A stretch of 64,000 nt of DNA from positions 2,666,001 through 2,730,000 of the forward strand of contig NZ_CP119572.1 of NCBI RefSeq assembly GCF_029278605.1, read 5' to 3'. Position 1 is the first letter of the stretch. Each line of letters opens with the position of its first letter. This document shows, piece by piece, positions 7,647-16,600 of this stretch. The translations under genes were made by a program, and so were the position numbers. Origin of the DNA: Cupriavidus sp. WKF15 (GTDB taxonomy: Bacteria; Pseudomonadota; Gammaproteobacteria; Burkholderiales; Burkholderiaceae). A model generated the notes under the pieces. The model saw only the letters and a program-made list of their open reading frames with translations. It was not told the DNA's origin and searched no databases.

Positions 7647-10600
7647 TCACTTTACCTTCACCGTGATCTGCCGAATACCCTGTCCACCAGCGCTGGGGAT
7701 CGAGTCGATTACCAGTTCCGCCCCTCCTCCTGGCAGTCCTTGGCCGCCGCCCAGGAAATAGTTATTCCCCGATAGAGGTGAGCGAGGCGCTCTGGAGCTT
7801 ACGCCGCTAACAATTGATAGCACATTGGATGACCCCAGCGACCCCGGATTCAGCCCAAGTGAATTTTCAAGAGCTGTGGCCTGAGCCTGTGAAATCGTGA
7901 TCTCCGTAGCAGTCGGACTTATCGACCCAGTTATCGATTCTATACTCGATACCGGCGTCACAAACGTGCCATTGGCACCGATAGAACGATAGGTATTTGC
8001 AGACGACATCGGCGTGATATTCGCGCCAGTGTCAAATACACCCGCATTGTTTGTAGCAATAGCGGCCTCGGTAGTACTCTTGGCAACCACTCCGCCGACC
8101 AAGGCCGTTCCCGTGGTTAGCCACCAGCCCGGATCTTGCAGCGCTCCTAGCCAGCTATTCCCCATCTGGTTAAAACCCTGCACAACCTGGCCCGAGTTCC
8201 CCGCGAATATCCCAGTAACAACGTTGGTTGCGCCCGCGACACCCTGCGCTTGGTATCCTGGCTGCCGATCCAACGTGCCGCTGTTCATCCCACGCATGAA
8301 CGTTTGCAGGTCACCCCCATCCATTACATAGTCGGTCTGCCCTGTCTGCGGGTTGTAGGCGCCATATGCGTTCGGAGTTCCGTTCGCATCCGTATAGGCG
8401 ACGATCTGATAAGGCCCGCTTTGCACCCCGATCGGCTTGCTCGTCTCAGTCGAGACCTTCTGATACAGGGAGCACCCACTGCCGCCGCCGTTCGCGCACT
8501 GCTGACGAAGCTGGCCATAGTGCGAGATGGTGTTGTTCAGCGCTTCGTTCTGGGCTGCCAGCGCCGCGGCATTGGCGTTCTGTCCCAGCGCTGATGCGAG
8601 CCCGCCGCCAGCCAGCATGGCGATCGCTGTCGCCGCTGCCGTTTGACCTGTCGTCGGCGGTGTCTGGCCTGGATCAATCAAGCCGAGTACCAATGGCGCC
8701 ACGATGGTAGACGCCGCCCCGCCAATGGCACCTGCCGCGCAGTCCCCGCTCAGCAGACCTTGTGCCGCACAGCCCAATGCCGCGTGCGACGCGATGTAAG
8801 CGAGTTCGCCAGGCAAGCCTTTCCCAAAGAAGCCTGCCTCGTTCGCATTGCCGATCGCAAAGGCGCCAATGGCTGCCATGTCATTGACCAGGGTATTCTT
8901 CAGCGCGTCACCAAAACTCCCCCCTTCGATCAACGACCCAACCCCCGCCGAGATCGTCGCATCGGCGGCCAAAGCCAGCACCTGTACCGGGAGATTGCTC
9001 GCAGCAGTGGAGCTTGCCTGGACAACGCTATTTCCAATCGACTGCACACCACCGAGGGCTGCCAAGGAACTAGTCGGCCCGCCTACGGCCAGTTGTCCCG
9101 TTGAGAACCCTAATCCGGTGTCAGCGTTGTACGTGATACCGTTGGTGAGCCCGGCGGTGATCGCCGCAACCGCGCCAGCCTCAAACGCGGATCCCCAATT
9201 CACACTGCCAGTGGAGATCACCTGGCTCGTCGCACTGCCTGCCACCCCAGCAATCCCCGCGGACAATGCGATGTTGCCGAGGCCCGCCGTGGTTGCCGTA
9301 GTTGTCGCCGTGGCAGCCGTTCCGGTGGCGAATGTGCCACCTTCCGCGCCGAGCGTCGCACCAATAGCCTCGCTGGCGGCGCCATAGGTCAGAATGGTCA
9401 CCACGACTGCGGCGACTAAGGCGACCAGCTGAAGCGCCCCGAAACTCCCTCCCTCCTTCACGAAGTCCGTGTGCAGGTTGTCCGCTTCGGTGACCTGCGT
9501 GAAGTTCCCGCCCAGTCGTGCCTGCAGGTTCGCCAGCAACTGTTGCGTACCAGCTTGATCAACCGTGCCATTCGCATTGAGCTGCTGCAGAATGCCGCCG
9601 ATATTGGCGATGCTCTGGACGTTCAGGTCCAGGTCCGCCGCACTCATGAACCCACCTGGCTGTACCTGCGTACCCGTAACCTTCAGGTATCCGCCTGACA
9701 CCTTGTTCCAGATCTCACCCACATCCACCACGTTGGCCTGGTTGGTGAGCGAGTCGGTGTGCACCGTCAGCGTCCCGCCAGCCGTGATGCTGCCCGTGTT
9801 CACGATGCTGCCGCCACTGCCCTTTCCGAAGTCCAGCGTGATATCGGTGCCGCTGATGTTCCCGCCCGCCGACATCGCCGACGTATTGACCGGCAGGTAC
9901 ACCTGCGGCATCAGCGCCGTGAGGGTCGGGCACGTGGCAACGCCTGTTGCCGTGCAGTTCGGGTCGGGCACCGTCTGTTCCACGTACCACAGCATCGGCC
10001 GGTCGAGCGCGTTGACCTGCGTCTGTGTCAGCGCCGTGCCCAGCTGCAGGCCGTTGGCCTGCGCGTAGGCCAGCGCGTTCTGGTACAGAATCGCCTTCTC
10101 CTGCTGCGTGGTCGACAGGTTCTGCTTGCTGTCGTACGACAGCCCGTCAATGAAGCTCGCCTTGCCCGTCTGGGCCAGCGCTGCCTGCTGGAGTAGCAGG
10201 TTTTCTTCCTCAGGGTTGAAGTAGAACAACGTCGAGCCCGGCTGCAGGGTGGCCGGCAAGTTGTCCAGCAGCGTCTGCGGGCCGAAGCCTGCGGACAGCG
10301 CTGGCGTCAGTTGGCCATCCACGTAGGACGCCTTGCCCGCCACCGGCGTTGGCAGTTGGCCGCTCCCCACCGCGCGCGGCACGCCCAGGTTCAGCCCCGG
10401 CATCGTCTGCGGGGTCAGAGAAATGACCTGCGAGGGTGCGTTGACCCGCGGCGTGTAGGTGTTGGCCGTGGTAATGCCGTTGATCAGCTTTTGGCCCGTA
10501 AGCGACACCTCCGTGCCGATCACATTGCCCACGTTCTGGATCTGGCCGCCCGCGGTGATGCTCAGGTTCGGCGCCTGGATGGTCGCGGCGATGTTGCCCA

Positions 10601-13600
10601 CCGGCGTAGGCGGGTTGATGACGCCGCCCGTGGCCGTGTAGGCACTGCCGTACAAGGCCGCGCACTGCTCGGGCGTGCCGCACGCCCAGATGTCGTGGCG
10701 CTTGTCGCTGCTGAACATGCCGGTTTCCTGAACCCAGTGCGAATGCCAGTAGGCGTTCAGCGTCTGGGCGCTGTTGACCACCGGGCCTGCCACGTTGATG
10801 ACGGCGTTGGCGCCCGCCGAGATCAGGCTGCCGACGTTGGTCAGCGACCCCGCATTGATCTGCAGCGTATTGCCAGCGGAGATCACCGACGAGCTGCCGG
10901 ACTGTTGGTCGACGTAACCCTCGCAGTAGCTCTCTTTGTAGCCGCCTGCGGTCATGCAGCCGGCGTATTGCTGTTGCGTGCCGTAATTTTCATGCACGGT
11001 CACCGGCGGTGGCAGCGTGTTCGTGATGGCACCGGCCACGTTGAGCTGGATGTTGTTGCCCGCGACGATATTGCCCGAGGTATTGGTCAGGCTGTCCGCA
11101 GGTGTAGTCGAAGTCGCCGTCGAACCCACGCCACCGATCACGATGTTGTGGCCAGCGATCAGGTTTCCGTACGTGTTGCTGGTCTGCCCGGCGGCAATGA
11201 CCAGGTCATGACCAGCGTAAATAGACGCGTTCTGCTGGTTGTAGCCGAAGGTGGTGGTGGTCGGGTTGTTGCCGCGCGGCTGCCCCGCCGTGCCGCAAGC
11301 GGTGTCCGGCACGCCGGAGGCACAGCCCACTTGCGACGAATAGCTCTGCTGGTTGCCGCCTTGATTGGTCAGGCTCGCAGCATTGATTACCACGTTGTTA
11401 CCCGCGTAGAGAATTCCCTCGTTGACGAGATTGCCACCGCTAACTGTGAGATTGCCGCCGGCTGCGATCAGGCCCAAGGGAGCTGACCATGCCACTGAGC
11501 CGCTAGTCGATGGAGCAATGGAATTGATGTCGATCCCATAATTGGCGGGCAGAGATGGATCACCTGTCGAACCACCTGGGTCAATGATGGGGCCGAGAGC
11601 ATTGATGGCGTTCAGGAGGGCTGTCAAGCTCGCCTGATCTACGCGGGTAAGTGCCTGATTGGTAGTTGTCGATACGGCCGCACCATTGCTGAGCGACTGC
11701 ACGTTCAGAGCGACACCGTTCAGTGCGGAAATCTGTCCGCCGCGATTAGACAATGAATCGGCCAGGATTGAGACCGAGTTGCCAGCGGAAATCACACCGG
11801 ATGTACCGGCCTGCTGCGTTGTAACGGTCTGATAGACACCGGGTAGAGCAAACGATTGGGAGCCAGATCCTGCCGTAGACGGATCCATTGCAGCCCAGGA
11901 CCAGCCGTAATAGAGCCCGCCACTATCGTTCTGGTAGTATCCTTGGGCCACCCATGTAGCCCCAAGTGTCAGCGTATCGCCGGAGGTGGCTGGCGCGGTC
12001 GTTGATGAAAGCAAGTCGCCGAGCGTTGCCACGCGGATCTCCGTATTTCGCACACTGCTGCCGCTGTCACCTCCTGTACTCACCCACGTGGTTACCGTCC
12101 GCGTGCCAATCGGCGTCGACATGAGCAGCGCCGGATCGCTGACCCACGTGGTGGTGGTTTGCTGCCCGGTCGGCACCGTCTGATCATTGACCACGCTGCC
12201 GGCTTGAATGCTCACGTTGTTGCCGGCTGCAATCGTGCCGCCGGTGTTCTGCAACACGCCCCCGAGATTGAAGGTCACATTGCCTGCCGCCTGCGTCGTC
12301 GCTAGCTGGTTGTCATACGAGCCGCCATTGATGGTGAGCGAGCCCATCGACTCGACCGTACCTCGGTTCGTTCCGGACCCATTGAGCGTCAGATTGCCAC
12401 TGGTGTGCAAGGTGGCGCCGCCAGCGTTGTAGAGCGTGCCATTGACAGTCAGGTCACCCGCGCTGATCTGGCCGTAGTTGGCAAAGGTGCCGTTCGTGGA
12501 GAACGTCATCGGAGCCGAGCCATCGATCGTGCCGGCGCTCGTGAAGCCATAGATGCCGTTGACAGTCGCCCCTTGGCCCCCCACGTTCCAAGTGCCCGAG
12601 ACATAGATCGAACCCGCGTTGATATTGAGCCGGCCACCCTGGTTGATCGTCCCTTGGGAGGGATCGAACGCCATATTGACGGCCGAAATACCCAAGTCGC
12701 GCTGTGCGAGGATGTTGCCGTTGACGTTGTAGAAGGCGCCGTTGCCGCCGGTCAGCGTGAGCGAAAGGTCCCCGGTAACCGATCCGCCCTGGGCATTGGG
12801 ATCACCCGCAAAGATGAGCCCGCCCTGATTGTTGAGCGTGCCGGCAGTGATGTTCAGCGCGTTCAGCCCCATCAGCGACCCGCTGTTGGCAAGCGCTCCG
12901 CTGACAGACACGTTGGTGGCGCGGCCATTGACGATGCCCGCGTTGGTGAAACTGCCGGCAGTGATCGTGGTCGTGCCGGTCGAGGCCAGGGACGCCCCAA
13001 ACCTATTGGTCAGGTTTCCGGCCGACACAGTGAGATCACTGCCGGCCAGTACGTTACTGGCGTTATTGAGGCCATTCCCCGCCGTAAGCGTGGCATTGCC
13101 GACCACAAGGACCTGCTGACCTGCCAGCGACAGCTGGTTGCCGGCGTGCACGTCGAGCGCGCCGCCGACAACAGCATTCCCTACCGTGACATTGCTGCCA
13201 CTGAGCGTCGTATTGCCGGTGGAAATGATCTGCGACTGGCCCGCATCGAGACCGGACTGCGCCGCGACAGTGATGTCCCTGGAGCCGGCGAGCGTGCCGC
13301 CCAGCGTGACATTCTTGCCTGCAAGGTTGATCTGACCCGCCACGGTACTGCTGCCGGTCAAGGTCAGGGTCTGGCCCGCCTGCAACCGCGTATCGCCATT
13401 GGCGGACACACCTGCCACGGTCACATTGCCCTGCGTGCCGGCCACGTTGACCGCGCCCATGGCGGACACACCGCCTGCGGCAGTGACATTCTGCGCCGCG
13501 CGCAAATCAAGATCACCGCCGGTGGCTACCGGACCACTGAAGCTGATGCTGCCGCTGCCGGATGTCGCCGTGAGCTTGCCGACCACGGTAGCCGCCCCGA

Positions 13601-16600
13601 ACGTGGCATCCCCGCCGGCCGTGGCAGTGAACTGCCCCCCACCCTGGATGTCGCCGAGAGTCACACCGCTGCCAGCCTGGATGCTGATGTCCCTGGCAAA
13701 GCTCAGCGCGCCGCCACCCGTGATCGCACTCCCCGCATGCAAGGTGCCCATACCGAGCCCAAACAGGCTGCCCGTGAGCGTCATGCCGCCTTGCGCGCCC
13801 AGCGTGGTGTCACCATTGACCAGGCCGCCGGAAAGGATCAGGTTGCCTGCCGCGCTGGCCGTCAGGTTGCCACCCGTGGTCAACGCACCGGCCACGGCGA
13901 GATTGCCGCTGGTCGCGGTCAACGAAATGTCGCCATTGGCGGCCAGTTGGTCGCCGACAAACAGGTTCCGGCCGGAAACGATCGTTGCAACGTCGTAGCC
14001 CAGCACTGTTCCGTTGAGCGATGCGTCTCGTGTGGCGGTCACCTGCAAGGCGCCACCGGACACTGTTGCGCCCGCGATGCTGACATCACCGCCGCCGGCA
14101 GCACCGCTGGCAACAAGGGTCGCCGCACCGCCAGCCTGGACCTCGCCAAAGGCAAGGCTGTTTCCCGCCGAGGCCGACAGCGTGCCGTTGGTCGCGACGA
14201 TGCCGGTAACGTTGATATTTCCTGTTGCGAACAGGGTCGCCTGGTCGCCAAATGCCACACCGCCAGCGTTGAGGTTGCCGCCGGCATTCAGGACACCCGT
14301 GTGCTGTGCGGCGATGCCCGCGATTGTCATGTCACTGCCGGCACTGACGCTGGCCGCCCCCCCCGCAAGCAGCAGCCCGGTAGCGGACAATGCCGTGGCG
14401 GCCGTCGCCGTGAGATTGCCCTGGGTAGTCGCGTTGGCCAGATCGATCCGACCCGTGCCGGCAGTCACCGTCAGATCCCCGACAGTATTGAGATCACCAG
14501 CGACACCAATGTTGCGGCCGGCCGCGAGCGTACTCACGCCACCGCTGTTGATGGCACCGGCAACGGTCACATCACGCGTGCCTTGCAGGGACAAGTCGCC
14601 CGCCGAGGCGGCAGCGCCAGACAATGCGACATCCCCACCGCCAGCGTTTCCGTTCGCTGTCGCAACGAGCGGGCCGCTTACCGCCTGCACCGAACCCAGT
14701 CCGGCGCGATTGCCCGCCGTCACGGTCACGGTGGATCCCTGCAACCCACCACTGAGCGCGGTGTCGCGCCCCGCGACAACCGTGGCAGCCTGCCCGAAGG
14801 CTGCATTGCCCGCGCCATAGATGTCGCGACCCGCCTCGAGCGTGCCGTCCAACTGGACGGCAACGGTACCCGTGAGCGCGATGTCCTGTCCAGCCTGCGC
14901 CGCGATGGTGCCGGCCGCGGCCACCTGGCCGCCCAGGTTCACGTCCATACCGGCCGAAACCGACAGTGCCTGGTTCGTCGCCACGCTGCCGGAGACTGAC
15001 ACACTGCCGGTCTGGGCGAGCAGGCCAAGATCGCCAATGGCCTGGACCGAGCCCGTCACCGTCACATCGCGCCCGCCAATGAGCTGCACTTGCGTACCGC
15101 CGGTCAGTGCGCCACCGACGGCCACGTCCCGGCTGCCCTGGACCAGGACCGCGCCTGGTACGCCCACCGTCCCGGTCAGCGCCGCGTCGCCACCGCCTGC
15201 ATTGCCATTTGCGGTAAGCGTCAGTGCCTTGGCGGAGATGACATTGTTGAGTGCCGCATTGTTGCCGCCCGAGGCCTCTACGTTGTCGGCCTGCAGGGAC
15301 CCGCTAAGTGCCAGGTCGCGCCCGGCCAGTAGCGTCGCGGCCCCGGTGATGCCCTGCGTTCCCGCGCCAGTGATGTCTCGCCCGGCAATCACGGTTCCGT
15401 CTGTTCCACCGGCCAGCGTGCCGTTCAATACCGCATCCCGGCCAGCGCTGAGCACCAGCGTACCCACCGCGCTCGTGCTGGCGCCAAGCGACAGGTCCAG
15501 ACCCGTGGAGACATTGAGCTGCCCACCGCCATGGATGCCTCCAGTGGCACTGAGGCTGCCCTGGCGGGCCAGCAACGACAGGTCGCCCACCGACTCCACG
15601 ACCCCACCGACGGCGATATCGCGCCCGGCGTCGACCGAAAGAATGGCACCCGCGGCAAGCTTGCCGTTGACCGCAACATCCCGTACTGCGGCGACTTGAA
15701 TGGCGCCGGCGGCCGCTGCACTGCCATTGACCTGCACATCGCCACCACCACTGTTGCCAAGTGCCTGCACGCTCAGTGTCGATGCGGATTCAAGATTGTT
15801 CACGGCGACGCTGTTGCCGCCGACAAGCTGAACGGCCTGTCCCTGGATCAACCCGGCCTGGGCGATGTCGCGCCCGGCGGCCAGGATGGCCGGTTGCGTG
15901 AATGTGATCGTGCCCGTACCAGCGAGGTCGCGCCCGGCCAGCAACTGGCCGCTACCCTGGCCATTGAGGACGCCATTGATGACGATGTCGCGGCCACTGG
16001 CAAGCGCCACGTCACCACTGCTGGTGATAGTGCCATCGAGCCGGATGTCGGTCCCGGCCTGAAGGCCAAGTGTGCCCTGGCTCGCGATGGTTCCCGTGTT
16101 CAGGACCGAGCCCACGGCCGCAGTCAGTGCGGTGTTTCCGGCAGACTGGATACCGCCACTGATGTTGAGGTTGCCCGCGGCAGATGCCGCGACATCCGCG
16201 CCGCCAACAATGGCGCCAGTCAGGTTCAGGTCCTGCCCTGCCGAAAGGTTCATCGCTGAACCGGCCTGCACGTCGTGCAGGGTGGCGAAGCCCGCTGCCG
16301 TCACTTGCACTGAACCGCCGCGCAACAAGCCGGCCAGGTTAGTGTCGCCCGCCGATTGCAGCGAGGCAGCCAGGCCAAACGCCGTGTTGCCGGCTCCGCT
16401 GATGGTGCCGCCCGCGACCAGCGTGCCATTGCCCTGGCCAGCCAGCGTTCCGCCCAGCACGATGTCGCCACCGGCAGCGAAGGCAGTATCGCCCAGCGCC
16501 GAGGTCGCATTCGGCCCCAGGACGATCGCCTGTGCGGCGTCGATGGCCAGATTGCCACCGGCCTGCAGGGTGCCAGCGTTGCTGACCGATCCGGTGCGCG

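Noticed and set aside
12405..14999. Long plus-strand open frames opposite cdiA (also 17,535-18,077 and 18,096-19,082)
   Set aside because: Products are Arg/Gly/Ala-rich with no domain and mirror the repeats of cdiA; they arise from GC-rich codon use on the real gene.
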